64,000 bases of DNA, taken from Nonomuraea africana. Its GTDB lineage: Bacteria; Actinomycetota; Actinomycetes; Streptosporangiales; Streptosporangiaceae. The notes beneath the pieces were generated by a model. That model saw only the letters and a program-made list of their open reading frames with translations, had not been told where the DNA came from and searched no databases. Location: NCBI RefSeq assembly GCF_014873535.1, contig NZ_JADBEF010000001.1, forward strand, positions 992,001-1,056,000. Direction: 5' to 3'. The position numbers and the translations under genes are program-made. Of this stretch, positions 42,611 to 51,169 are shown piece by piece; within the stretch, counting starts at the first letter, position 1, and each line of letters begins with the position of its first letter.

Positions 42611-43732
42611 TCAGGAGCGGGGGCGGTAGCGGCCGGACAGGCGGGCGAGTTTCAGGCTGAGGTGGAGGCTGAGGCGTTCGCCGCCGTCCTTCAGGTCGGT
42701 CTGGGCCAGTTCCTCCACCCGCTGCAGCCGGTAGTACAGCGACGTGCGGTGCAGGCGCAGGCGGCGGGAGGTGGCCACCGCGCTGCCCGCCAGGTCGAGG
42801 TAGGTCTCCAGGGTCTCCAGCAGCGGCAGGTGCTGGGCGTCGGCGAGCAGCCGTTCGAGGCCCGGATGGAGATCGGCCCTCGGGACGTGGGTCAGCATCC
42901 GGTAGACGCCGAGCCGCGTCCACTCCACGGTCCTGCCGAGGCCCGGCACCCTGGCCGCGACCTGGGCGGCGTGCAGGGCCTCCGCGTAGGATGCGGCCGC
43001 CTCGGCCAGCGAGGGCCTGGGCCGGCCGACGCCGACCACCACGGGGAGCGCCATCGCGGCGTGCACCTCCTCGGCCGGCGGCGGGGACGTGGTCAGGAGC
43101 GTGGCGTGGTCGTAGCGCACGAGGTGCAGGCCGCCCAGGCGGCGCCGTACGGTCAGCATGCCCTGCTCCAGCGCCAGCCTGGCCGCCTCGGACGGCTCGG
43201 CGGCGACGGGCGTGGCCACCAGCGCCGTGACGGCGAGCGCCTGGGGGAAGCCCGCCTCGATCAGCGCGCGGGAGGCGTCGGGGTCGCCTGACAGGACACC
43301 CGTGACCGCCTCCAGCTCGCGGTGAGAGGCGAGGCCCGCGGCGAGACTCTCGTGGAACAGGGCGACGGCGAGCGCGGCGGCGGCCGTCCTGGCCTCGCCG
43401 ATCTCGGCCGCCGACATGGCGGGGTCCGCGTCGATGAACCACAGGAAGCCCATGAGGGCGCCGTCGTGCCGCAGGGGGACGCAGACCCTGGGCAGCAGCC
43501 GGAGAGCGGGCGCGCCAGGGGTGCGCAGCGGCTCGACGGCCTCCAGGATGCCCGCGGCGTGCAGGAACCCGCGCACCTCCGGCGTGGTGTGGCGGCGCAG
43601 GATCGAGTCGCGCCTGATGTCGTCCATCGCGCCGTCCTGCTCGGAGTAGGCGATGATGCGCTGGAAGCGGTCCTCCAGCAACAGGGGCCGCCCGAGGCGG
43701 ATGGCTAAGTCGTCGACGCTGCGCTGGAGCAC
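42611..43732 (-). CDS. PucR family transcriptional regulator
   Basis: 373 residues. The C-terminal HTH_30 is clear: LLETLETYLDLAGSAVATSRRLRLHRTSLYYRLQRVEEL. A GGDEF-like CdaR middle domain precedes it (LVRYDHATLLTT, VVVGVGRPRPSLAEAAASYAEAL). The N-terminal part reads like a sensor (EDRFQRIIAYSEQDG). GTG 43732 is chosen (AGG 5 nt upstream); a longer form lacks homology. PucR relatives regulate purine, amine or related catabolism, so it could control the adjoining amidohydrolase-like gene. Confidence 0.88.
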   Translation of the reverse strand: MLQRSVDDLAIRLGRPLLLEDRFQRIIAYSEQDGAMDDIRRDSILRRHTTPEVRGFLHAAGILEAVEPLRTPGAPALRLLPRVCVPLRHDGALMGFLWFIDADPAMSAAEIGEARTAAAALAVALFHESLAAGLASHRELEAVTGVLSGDPDASRALIEAGFPQALAVTALVATPVAAEPSEAARLALEQGMLTVRRRLGGLHLVRYDHATLLTTSPPPAEEVHAAMALPVVVGVGRPRPSLAEAAASYAEALHAAQVAARVPGLGRTVEWTRLGVYRMLTHVPRADLHPGLERLLADAQHLPLLETLETYLDLAGSAVATSRRLRLHRTSLYYRLQRVEELAQTDLKDGGERLSLHLSLKLARLSGRYRPRS

Positions 43733-43829
43733 TACCTGGCCTTTTCGGCAAATGTCGGAGAAAGGGAGCGGATTCTTCCCTACAACTGATCGGTGATCTG
43801 CGTCAAGTGCGTCTATAGCGTCCTGAAAC

Positions 43830-45935
43830 GTGAATCTCCCGAAGAAGCTGCTGAAAGGCCTGCTGGCGGCCCTTGTGCTGGTCCCTGTGGGTCTTGCGGC
43901 CACCCCCGCCTCCGCCGATCCCCCCGGCGACCCCCAGATCCCCTGGCGTCAGGACCACTGGCCGCAGACGCAGCCGTGGCAGCGTGACGAGCCGGAGTCC
44001 GACCCGTCGCTGCGCGGCCGTCCCTCGGCCTCGGTCGCCCCGATCGACCCGCAGAACTGGAAGAACCCCGACCACATGACGTGGGCGGACTACAAGAAGA
44101 TCCCGGGCACCAACTGGGCCGACCCGAGCGTCAAGGGCTCCACCCGCACCTTCAAGGGCGCGCTGGTGCTGCTCGACTACCCCAACCAGTCGTTCGTGGT
44201 CACGCAGCCCAAGGGTGCGACGATCTACCGCAACCCCAGCGCCGAGGCGCACGACGTGCCGCGCGACCAGGTGGCCAAGTTCTACCAGGACTTCCTCAAC
44301 ACCCCCAACGCGCTCAACCGCGGCCACACCATCCACGAGTACTGGATGGAGGACTCCGGCGGACGCTACGGCGTCGAGCTGACCGGGTTCGGGCCCTACA
44401 CGATGTCGGGCAAGGACCACGAGTACGCCATGGAGTTCCAGGGCGGCACCGGCTGCCCGGCGGGTGACTCGTGCAACAAGAACCTGCGCACCGAGGGCAA
44501 GGCGCTGTGGGTGGGCGCCATCGGCGAGGAGGAGGCCAAGAAGTTCGACTTCATCTTCTACCTCAGCGCCGGCCAGGACGAGTCCGCGACCTGGCAGGAG
44601 TTCGGGATGATGAAGTTCCCGACCAAGGAGGCCGTGCCCGACGAGTGGGGACCGGAGGACCCCAACCTGCCCAACTGGGTCAAGACCCGCTACGTCGACT
44701 GGACCTCCTGGCAGGCGGGCTCGAACTTCTGGCCCAACGCCGAGATCGGTGTCAACTCCGTGCAGGCCGAGAGCTCGGGCATGGGCGTCTACGCGCACGA
44801 GCTGAGCCACATCCTCGGCGTGCTGGACAACTACAACAACCCCTACGCCAACCCGGTCCGCAGGGCCTACACCGGCATCTGGGAGATGCTGAGCAGGGGC
44901 AGCTTCAACGGCCCCGGCGGCCCGCACAGCCGCTGGATCATCCCGCCCACCTCCGGTGGATCGATGGGCGCCCAGCACATGCTGCGCAACAAGATCAAGC
45001 TGAAGATGGTCGACGAGGAGAACGTGCTACGCCTGTCGCGTGACGCGCTCGACGAGTCGGGCCTGGTCACCGCGAAGGTCACCGCCCGCGCCGTCCAGCC
45101 GGGGCCGAACGGCCTGATGGGCCTCAACATCCAGTTCGACTCCGGCGACAAGTCGCCCTCCTGCCAGTGGCAGACCGACCCGCTGTGCGACGGCGGCGGC
45201 TACGAGAACTACACCGTCGAGGTCGTCGACCGGATGGGCACCGACTCCTTCACCCCCGACGCGGGCGTGCTGCTGGCCAAGACCAAGAACCAGGACAGGG
45301 CGCCGTTCGAGTGGGTGATCGACGCCAACCCGCAGGACATCAACATGACCGACTACGTCCTGCCCGACGGCACCAAGGTCCCGATCACCATCGGCGACTA
45401 CCGCCAGCTGTCCGACGCCCTCTTCCACGCCGGCACCGACTCCGGCAGCGAGTACGAGTACGTCGACGAGGGCAACCGCCTGCACTTCTACATCACCGAC
45501 GTGCACCGTGACCGCGAGGGCGTGCTGTCCTACACCGTCGCGGTCCGCTCCCTGGACGGCGCCGGCCCGCACCGGCGCGGGCTCAAGCTGCTGCCCGCCG
45601 CCGGCGTCCCCACCGGCAAGGGCCTGTCCACCTGCGCGTTCCCGCTGTTCAACACCGGCAGGACGAGCGCCACGACGGCCGCGCACCCCGAGGACGTCTC
45701 CGCCTACCTCGGCGGCGACGTCTACCGCCTCAGCGCCTCCGTCGAGGGCCGCGGCTGGAGCACCCAGCTGCCCAACGCCCTCGCCGCGGTCGCCAACGGC
45801 GAGCGTGAGTCCGTCACGGTCAACGCCCTGCGCGCCGAGGGCGGCAGCCGCCTGGCCAAGGTCACGCTGACCGCCACCTCCGAGTCCGACCCCGCCAAGT
45901 CCGTGACAGCCACCTGTCACGTGGCCGGACTGTAA
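43830..45935 (+). CDS. Secreted M6 family metalloprotease (immune inhibitor A-like)
   Basis: 701 residues with signal peptide MNLPKKLLKGLLAALVLVPVGLAATPASA. The zinc motif YAHELSHILGVLDNY (about residues 322-336) is HExxH as in M6 peptidases; EMLSRGSF nearby fits the Met-turn region. The C-terminal half holds beta-rich domains. GTG 43830 is used; a TATAGC hexamer 10 nt upstream suggests a very short or absent leader. The PucR gene diverges from it. M6 enzymes degrade extracellular proteins; substrate unknown. Confidence 0.93.
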   Translation: MNLPKKLLKGLLAALVLVPVGLAATPASADPPGDPQIPWRQDHWPQTQPWQRDEPESDPSLRGRPSASVAPIDPQNWKNPDHMTWADYKKIPGTNWADPSVKGSTRTFKGALVLLDYPNQSFVVTQPKGATIYRNPSAEAHDVPRDQVAKFYQDFLNTPNALNRGHTIHEYWMEDSGGRYGVELTGFGPYTMSGKDHEYAMEFQGGTGCPAGDSCNKNLRTEGKALWVGAIGEEEAKKFDFIFYLSAGQDESATWQEFGMMKFPTKEAVPDEWGPEDPNLPNWVKTRYVDWTSWQAGSNFWPNAEIGVNSVQAESSGMGVYAHELSHILGVLDNYNNPYANPVRRAYTGIWEMLSRGSFNGPGGPHSRWIIPPTSGGSMGAQHMLRNKIKLKMVDEENVLRLSRDALDESGLVTAKVTARAVQPGPNGLMGLNIQFDSGDKSPSCQWQTDPLCDGGGYENYTVEVVDRMGTDSFTPDAGVLLAKTKNQDRAPFEWVIDANPQDINMTDYVLPDGTKVPITIGDYRQLSDALFHAGTDSGSEYEYVDEGNRLHFYITDVHRDREGVLSYTVAVRSLDGAGPHRRGLKLLPAAGVPTGKGLSTCAFPLFNTGRTSATTAAHPEDVSAYLGGDVYRLSASVEGRGWSTQLPNALAAVANGERESVTVNALRAEGGSRLAKVTLTATSESDPAKSVTATCHVAGL

Positions 45936-45938
45936 CCA

Positions 45939-45973
45939 GTAGACGGGGTACGGCCCGGCCGTACCCCGTCTAC
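45939..45973 (+). terminator. Strong hairpin after the M6 protease gene
   Basis: Perfect 15-bp arms GTAGACGGGGTACGG and CCGTACCCCGTCTAC with a 5-nt loop, 4 bp after the stop. No U-run. Confidence 0.8.
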
Positions 45974-45982
45974 CACGCGTGG

Positions 45983-46039
45983 GTGACGCGAGAGGGCGAC
46001 CTGCCTGCGGAGCCGAGCAGCTTCGTCGGGCGCGGGCGA
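45983..46039 (+). pseudogene. Relic of a STAND-regulator N-terminus
   Basis: The frame from GTG 45983 reads TREGDLPAEPSSFVGRGR. This is the conserved opening of AfsR/LuxR-like STAND ATPases (compare RREGNLPAELTSFVGR in the protein at 58.4-60.4 kb). Homology is then lost, and no P-loop follows in this or adjacent frames. It lies just before a different STAND gene. About 170 bp of GC-rich hairpins (GCCGCCGCC/GGCGGCGG, CATGCC/GGCATG) separate the two. Confidence 0.45.
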
Positions 46040-46209
46040 CCGTCGATCTGCTCCACGACCGCGCCGCGGCCTGCGCCGCCGCCTTCGCCGGCGGCGGGTC
46101 CATGCCGGAGGCATGACGGTGGCCGCGCGATGTCGATTCGGTGGACAGCGCGCCACCACTGGCGCGGGCCGTACGTGATCGGCTTGAATCACCCCGAAGG
46201 GGGTGCGTG

Positions 46210-48699
46210 GTGACGGGGCCGCTGCGACTGACGGAGGACGATCCGAAACCCCGGCGCACAAGGCGGGTGTGGGCGGCGCCGGTCGCCGCGGGGGCCGCGG
46301 CGGGAGCCGCGAGCATCCTGGCCGCGTCGCTGGAGTGGGAGATCCCGCCGGCCGCCAAGATCGGCGTGACCGGGCTGGCGGCGGTGCTGGTGGGCGTGAC
46401 GACCTGGGCCACCACCGCGGGCGGCAAGGACGCGGCCAAGCCGCCGCGTCCCGAAGACCCCCTGTGGCGACCGCCCGACCAGTGGCCGCCCTCGCCCGAG
46501 CACTTCACCGGGCGCACCGAGGCGCTGGCCGACCTGCGCAGGGTCTTCGCCGAGCGGCGCAGGGCGAGCGAGCTGGCGCCGCCGCTGGTGGTCTCGCTGT
46601 ACGGCAGGGGCGGCGTCGGCAAGTCGGCGCTGATGGCCAGGTTCGGCCAGGAGATCGCCGAGTGGTTCCCCGACGGCCGCCTCTACGCCAGCCTGCGCGG
46701 CATCCGCCCCGACGAGGTGCTCATCGGCTTCCTGCGCGCCCTCGGCGTGCGGCTCACCACCGATCCCGGCGGCCTGGAGGAGCTGCGCAAGCTCTGGCTG
46801 ACCTGGACCAAGGGCCGCAGGATCCTCATCGGCCTCGACAACGTCGACGACGCCGAGCAGGTCAAGGCGCTCATCCCGGCCGAGCCGGGCTGCGCGGTGG
46901 TGGTCACCTCCCGGCAGCCGCTGTTCCTGATGAACGCCTACGACACCCAGCTCAGCGTCTTCAGCGAGGCACAGGGCGTCGAACTGCTGGCCAGGCTCGC
47001 CGGCGGCGAGCGCGTCGTCGAGGACCTGAGCGCCGCCAAAGAGATCGTCAGGATCTGCGACTACCTTCCACTGGCGATCAACATCTGCGGCGGACGGCTG
47101 GCCACCAGGTCCACCTGGTCGCTGCGCGAGCTGGCGGGCCGGCTCGCCGACGAGCGCCGCCGCCTGGACCAGCTGGAGCTGGCCCGCACCGTTGACAAGA
47201 GCGTGCGCGCCTCCGTCCAGCTCAGCTACGACGACTGCACCGGCATGCAGCGCCGCCTGCTGCGCCTGCTGTCCTCGCTCACCTCGCCCGACGTCCCCGG
47301 CTGGGTGGCCGGCGAGCTGCTCGACGTCTCCGTGCTCGACGGCGTCGACCAGCTGGAGGCGCTGGTGGACGTCCAGCTCGCCGAGAGCTCGGGCGCCGAC
47401 CAGACCGGCGCCGTCCGCTATCGCCTGCACGACCTGGTCCGCCTGTTCGCCGCCGAGCTGGAGGAGGACAGGCGCACCGCCGCCATCGAGCGCGTCCTGT
47501 ACGGCTACCGCCGCCGCGCAGAGGCCGCCGCCCAGGCCCGCTGGCCGCAGGACTGGGGCCGCACCGGCCGCGTCGGCGACTTCGAAGGACAGACACAGGC
47601 CAGCGACTGGCTCAACGCCGAACGTCTCAGCCTCATGGCGGTGATCCACCAGGCCAGGTCGATGGAGCTGTGGGAGCTGGTCTTCGGCCTCGGCCGCGCC
47701 TTCTGCTCCATCTGCCACTCGCTGCGGGCCTACTGGACGGACTGGGGCGAGATCGCCGAGATCACGGTCGAGGCCGCCCGCCATACGGGTGACCGGCGCG
47801 CGCTGGGCATCGCCCTGCTCGACAGGACCGCCGTGAGCGCGGGCGACGGCGCCACCGAGGCGCTGAAGATCTTCACCGAGCTCGGCGAGTCGTGGTGGGC
47901 GGCCAGGGCCATGCGGACGATCGGCATGCGGCTGTTCAACGAGGGCAACCTCGACAGGGCGCAGGGCTACCTCATCGACGCGATCACCGCCTTCAGGGCA
48001 GAGGAGGACTACTGGTGGATGGCGCGCACCCAGCGCAACCTCGCCGAACTCCGCCTGGCGGAACGGCGGCCAGAGGAGGCCCGCGAGCTGCTGGAGGACG
48101 CGCTGGAGGTCTTCAAGCGCGACGGCAACCGCTACTCCGAGGCGCAGACGCTGCGCGCGTACGGCGAGGTGCTGGCGGCGCAGGCGCGAGGACTGCGCAG
48201 GGAGGGCGACCACAGGGCGGCGGCCGACCTGTTCACCAAGGCGGGCTTCAGCCTCGACCGGGCCGCGGAGATGTTCAGGAGCAGGAGCGAGCTGTGGGAG
48301 GAGGCGCGCTGCCTGCGCGCCGCGGGCGAGGTGGGCGACCCGACCAACGGGCTGCGCGAGCTCGACGACGTACGGCGGGCCGAGGAGATCCTCTCGGCGC
48401 TCGGCGACTCGTGGGGCGTGGCGCGCACCCACCTGTCGGCTGGGCGCGCTCTGGCCAGGCTCGGCAGGAAGGCCGAGGCCGAGACGGAGCTGCTACGCGG
48501 CGTCGCCGCCTTCGAGGCGCTCGGCGACCAGTGGTGGATGGCGCGCAGCCTGCGCTACCTGGGGGAGACGCACCTCGACGCGCAGGACAGGGCCGCGGCC
48601 GTACCGCCGCTGGAGCGGGCCCGCGAGATCTACCGCAGCCTCGGCAACGAGGCGGGCATGCGCAGGACACTCGAACTGCTCAGGAGAGCGGAGTCCTGA
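46210..48699 (+). CDS. Membrane-anchored STAND (NB-ARC + TPR) ATPase
   Basis: 829 residues. Two N-terminal hydrophobic segments (VWAAPVAAGAAAGAASILAAS and IGVTGLAAVLVGVTTWAT) place it in the membrane. FTGRTEALADLR leads to Walker A GRGGVGKS (about 132-139), Walker B RILIGLDNVDDA, VVVTSRQP and LPLAINICGGRLA. About 350 residues of TPR-type helices follow (MRTIGMRLFNEGNLDRAQGYLIDAI, QRNLAELRLAERRPEEARELL). GTG 46210 follows AAGGGGG. STAND proteins act as nucleotide switches in signalling or defence; the trigger is not evident. Confidence 0.88.
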   Translation: MTGPLRLTEDDPKPRRTRRVWAAPVAAGAAAGAASILAASLEWEIPPAAKIGVTGLAAVLVGVTTWATTAGGKDAAKPPRPEDPLWRPPDQWPPSPEHFTGRTEALADLRRVFAERRRASELAPPLVVSLYGRGGVGKSALMARFGQEIAEWFPDGRLYASLRGIRPDEVLIGFLRALGVRLTTDPGGLEELRKLWLTWTKGRRILIGLDNVDDAEQVKALIPAEPGCAVVVTSRQPLFLMNAYDTQLSVFSEAQGVELLARLAGGERVVEDLSAAKEIVRICDYLPLAINICGGRLATRSTWSLRELAGRLADERRRLDQLELARTVDKSVRASVQLSYDDCTGMQRRLLRLLSSLTSPDVPGWVAGELLDVSVLDGVDQLEALVDVQLAESSGADQTGAVRYRLHDLVRLFAAELEEDRRTAAIERVLYGYRRRAEAAAQARWPQDWGRTGRVGDFEGQTQASDWLNAERLSLMAVIHQARSMELWELVFGLGRAFCSICHSLRAYWTDWGEIAEITVEAARHTGDRRALGIALLDRTAVSAGDGATEALKIFTELGESWWAARAMRTIGMRLFNEGNLDRAQGYLIDAITAFRAEEDYWWMARTQRNLAELRLAERRPEEARELLEDALEVFKRDGNRYSEAQTLRAYGEVLAAQARGLRREGDHRAAADLFTKAGFSLDRAAEMFRSRSELWEEARCLRAAGEVGDPTNGLRELDDVRRAEEILSALGDSWGVARTHLSAGRALARLGRKAEAETELLRGVAAFEALGDQWWMARSLRYLGETHLDAQDRAAAVPPLERAREIYRSLGNEAGMRRTLELLRRAES

Positions 48700-49552
48700 T
48701 CAGGTGCCCCGCGGCCCTGCGGGCCTCCTGGATGGACTCCTCGAATAGCACGCGCACGTGGCGCGCCTGGTCGGCCAGCTGCTGGATGTGCGGCAACGCC
48801 AGGTCGTCCCGCACGGTCTCGGCCAGCAGGCGCTGGTAGTCGGGGGTGCGGGCGGCCAGCATCTCCAGGCGCCGGTGGGCGCGGTAGACGTCGTCGGCCC
48901 TCAGCACCTGCAGCGCGTACTCCTCCAGGTGGCGCACGCGCTGCGACAGCGACGTCCAGGCCTGGTCGAGTGCGCCCGAGTAGGGCGCGAACGCGGCTCT
49001 GAGGTTCTTCGGCAGGTCGGTCGGGACGATCCTGCGGTGCTCCTCGTGCATCCGCGACAGCTTGGCGAGCCTTCTGGCGATCTGCCACACCTCCTCGGGC
49101 AGCGAGACCTTGTTGTCGATGGAGTCGATCAGGCCCGCCCTGTGCACCTCGGAGGAGAGGATCGTGTCGGCGGCGTCCTGGGCCCTGCGCAGCAGCACCT
49201 GGCAGGGGTAGTCGAGGTCCTCGGGCAGGACGTAGCGGTCGGCGTGGTCGTAGGCGAGTCTGAGCCGGCGCCTGGCCGTGCGGTTGGTCTCGTCCATGGC
49301 CATCCAGCGCATCAGCCCGATCAGCGACATGCCGACCAGCGCGACGACCATCCCGGCGGTATTGGTCAGCATCCAGATCAGCAGCAGGAAACCGGGCAGC
49401 ACGAACAGCAGGGCGGAGTTGCGCGCGGGCTCGTGCTGGCGGCCCGCTCTGGCCATGCGCATCACGTATGGGCTCGCTCTCAGCTGAGCCGAGACCTCCG
49501 GCGGGAGGGAAGGATCGAGCACCAGACGCGGGGGAAAAGCACGCGGATCCAT
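48680..49552 (-). CDS. Two-helix membrane protein of unknown function
   Basis: 290 residues. The pair of adjacent hydrophobic segments (ALLFVLPGFLLLIWMLTNTAG and VVALVGMSLIGLMRWMA) is followed by about 200 residues of charged helices (RRLAKLSRMHEEHRRIVP, LSQRVRHLEEYALQVLRADDVY). ATG 49552 follows GGGAGGA. The 3' end overlaps the convergent STAND ATPase gene by 20 bp. No recognisable family. Confidence 0.75.
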   Translation of the reverse strand: MDPRAFPPRLVLDPSLPPEVSAQLRASPYVMRMARAGRQHEPARNSALLFVLPGFLLLIWMLTNTAGMVVALVGMSLIGLMRWMAMDETNRTARRRLRLAYDHADRYVLPEDLDYPCQVLLRRAQDAADTILSSEVHRAGLIDSIDNKVSLPEEVWQIARRLAKLSRMHEEHRRIVPTDLPKNLRAAFAPYSGALDQAWTSLSQRVRHLEEYALQVLRADDVYRAHRRLEMLAARTPDYQRLLAETVRDDLALPHIQQLADQARHVRVLFEESIQEARRAAGHLIRTPLS

Positions 49553-49632
49553 CAGTTCCTCCCGAGGGGACCGTCGCTCTGAGGCGATGGGGGTATCGGG
49601 AGCGGGAGGGTCGTCGAGGCCCGAGCGTGCAG

Positions 49633-49668
49633 TGACCTGCCTGACCTGCATGACCTGCCTGATCCGCA
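49633..49668. repeat. Four tandem 9-bp direct repeats
   Basis: TGACCTGCC, TGACCTGCA, TGACCTGCC, TGATCCGCA in uninterrupted series, about 80-115 bp upstream of the two-helix membrane protein start and about 55 bp left of the transposase. Spaced like an iteron or a regulator's direct-repeat site. Confidence 0.7.
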
Positions 49669-49724
49669 CATCAGAGATCTCCGTTTCCTGCACGCTGGAT
49701 ACGTGACAGGGTCATGATGATCGT

Positions 49725-49892
49725 GTGACTCGTCAGGCGCGCACCTGTCCAGGTGCGGTGTACGAACTCGGGTACCACCTCGTGTGGTGCCCGAGGTATC
49801 GCCGCCCGGTCCTCGGCGGGCGGGTGGAGGACCGCCTTGAGGAACTGGTTCGCGCCAAGGCAAACGAGCACGGCTGGCGGATCCGTGCGTAG
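49725..49892 (+). pseudogene. tnpA: Truncated Y1 transposase tnpA (IS200-like)
   Basis: GTG 49725 begins a 55-residue product: VYELGYHLVWCPRYRRPVLG is the conserved N-terminal strand of IS200-type TnpA, and LEELVRAKANEHGW the following helix. It stops at TAG 49890-49892. The HUH motif and catalytic tyrosine are missing, so it is inactive. Its last codons overlap the tnpB start. Confidence 0.85.
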
Positions 49893-51069
49893 GTCGTTCA
49901 AGTTTCTGATCCGCCCCACCGCCCGGCAGGCCGCCGCGCTCACCCAGTGCCTGGAAGACCACCGCCAGCTCTACAACGCGGCGCTGGAGCACCGCCGCAC
50001 CGCCTACCGCAAGGCGGGTGTCACGATCCGGTACGGCGAGCAGTCGGCCGAGTTGAAACACATCAGGGCCGATGACCCCGACGGGCAGGCGCGCTGGTCG
50101 TTCTCCTCCCAGCAGGCCACGCTGCGGCGTCTGGACAAGGCGTTCACGGCGTTCTTCGCGCGCGTCAAGGCCGGGCGCGCACCGGGCTTTCCGAGATTCA
50201 AGGGCAAGGGCCGGTTCGACACGGTGCAGTGGCCGAAGGACGGCGACGGCTGCCGGTGGGACGCCCAGCCCGGTCATCCCTCGGCGACGTTCGTCCGACT
50301 GCAGGGCGTGGGGCATGTCCGGGTTCACCGGCACCGGCCGCTCCAGGGCACCGTGAAGACGATCACGGTCAAGCGGGAAGGCGACCGCTGGTTCGTCGTG
50401 CTGTCGTGCGACGACGTTCTCGCCGAGCCGCTCCCCGCCACCGGCGCGGCCGTCGGCATCGACCTGGGCGTGGCATCGCTGGCCACAACCAGCGACGGCG
50501 AGCAGCTCGCCAACCCGCGCCACCTGACCGCCTCCGCCGACCGGCTCACGACCGCACAGCAAGCCCTGGCCCGCAAGAAACGCGGCTCCCAGCGGCGGCG
50601 CAAGGCCGTCGCCCGCGTCGCCGCGCTGCACGCCAAGGTGCGCCGCCAGCGCCTCGACCACACCCACAAGGCCGCGCTGGCCCTGGTCCGCGACTATGAC
50701 GTGGTCGTGCACGAGGACCTGCGGATCGCCAACATGACCCGTTCCGCGTCCGGCACGCTCAGCGAGCCGGGCCGGAACGTCGCGCAGAAATCCGGCCTCA
50801 ACCGTTCCATCTTGGATGCGGGTTGGGGGGTGTTCCTGACGATCCTCGCGCACAAGGCTGAAAGCGCCGGTCGCAAGCTGATCGCGGTGAACCCCGCCAA
50901 CACCTCCCGCGCGTGCGCCCGCTGTGGGCACTGTGCGAAGGAGAACCGCGTCACCCAAGCCGAATTCGCGTGCACGGCGTGTGGACATGTTGCGCACGCC
51001 GACGTGAACGCGGCGATCAACATCCTCAGGACAGGGCTTGCCCTTCGCGACGCTGCGGAAGCGGCTTAG
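49885..51069 (+). CDS. tnpB: TnpB RNA-guided nuclease (IS605 OrfB)
   Basis: 394 residues. RuvC-like catalytic residues are all present: Asp in GIDLGVASLATTSDG (about 192), Glu in VVHEDLRIANMTR (about 275) and Asp in HADVNAAINIL (about 373). The C4 zinc motif CARCGH...CTACGH is intact (about 346-368). The N-terminal HTH-like region starts VRRSFKFLIRPTARQAAAL. GTG 49885 overlaps the tnpA remnant. TnpB proteins use an omega-RNA from the element's right end to cut matching DNA at the empty donor site. Nothing in the sequence indicates inactivation. Confidence 0.92.
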   Translation: MRRSFKFLIRPTARQAAALTQCLEDHRQLYNAALEHRRTAYRKAGVTIRYGEQSAELKHIRADDPDGQARWSFSSQQATLRRLDKAFTAFFARVKAGRAPGFPRFKGKGRFDTVQWPKDGDGCRWDAQPGHPSATFVRLQGVGHVRVHRHRPLQGTVKTITVKREGDRWFVVLSCDDVLAEPLPATGAAVGIDLGVASLATTSDGEQLANPRHLTASADRLTTAQQALARKKRGSQRRRKAVARVAALHAKVRRQRLDHTHKAALALVRDYDVVVHEDLRIANMTRSASGTLSEPGRNVAQKSGLNRSILDAGWGVFLTILAHKAESAGRKLIAVNPANTSRACARCGHCAKENRVTQAEFACTACGHVAHADVNAAINILRTGLALRDAAEAA

Positions 51070-51120
51070 CGAGAAGCCGCTCTCTTCAGGGAGCGGAGGA
51101 GTCACCTCTTCATGCTGCGT
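50990..51120 (+). ncRNA. Predicted omega-RNA region of the TnpB element
   Basis: By analogy with known TnpB systems the guide RNA spans the tnpB 3' end and the right end. Two hairpins lie here: AGCGGCTT/AAGCCGCT (51060-51081, containing the tnpB stop) and CCGCTCTC-TTCA-GGGAGCGG (51077-51096). They share bases, so they are alternatives. The guide would begin just after 51105 (first bases CCTCTTCATGC). Boundaries are approximate. Confidence 0.5.
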
Positions 51121-51169
51121 TACGAAAGGCGAATCCGCACAGACTTATCCCGACATATAGGCTCGATTA

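Larger units (their letters stand above)
49725..51105 (+). mobile_element. IS200/IS605-family element with intact tnpB and truncated tnpA
   Basis: Contains a 55-codon tnpA remnant, a full tnpB, and a right end made of two hairpins ending near GTCA at 51105. The left boundary was not determined, but should lie within about 40 bp upstream of 49725. The element sits between the membrane protein gene and the phosphatase gene and interrupts neither. Without TnpA it can move only with help in trans. Confidence 0.8.
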
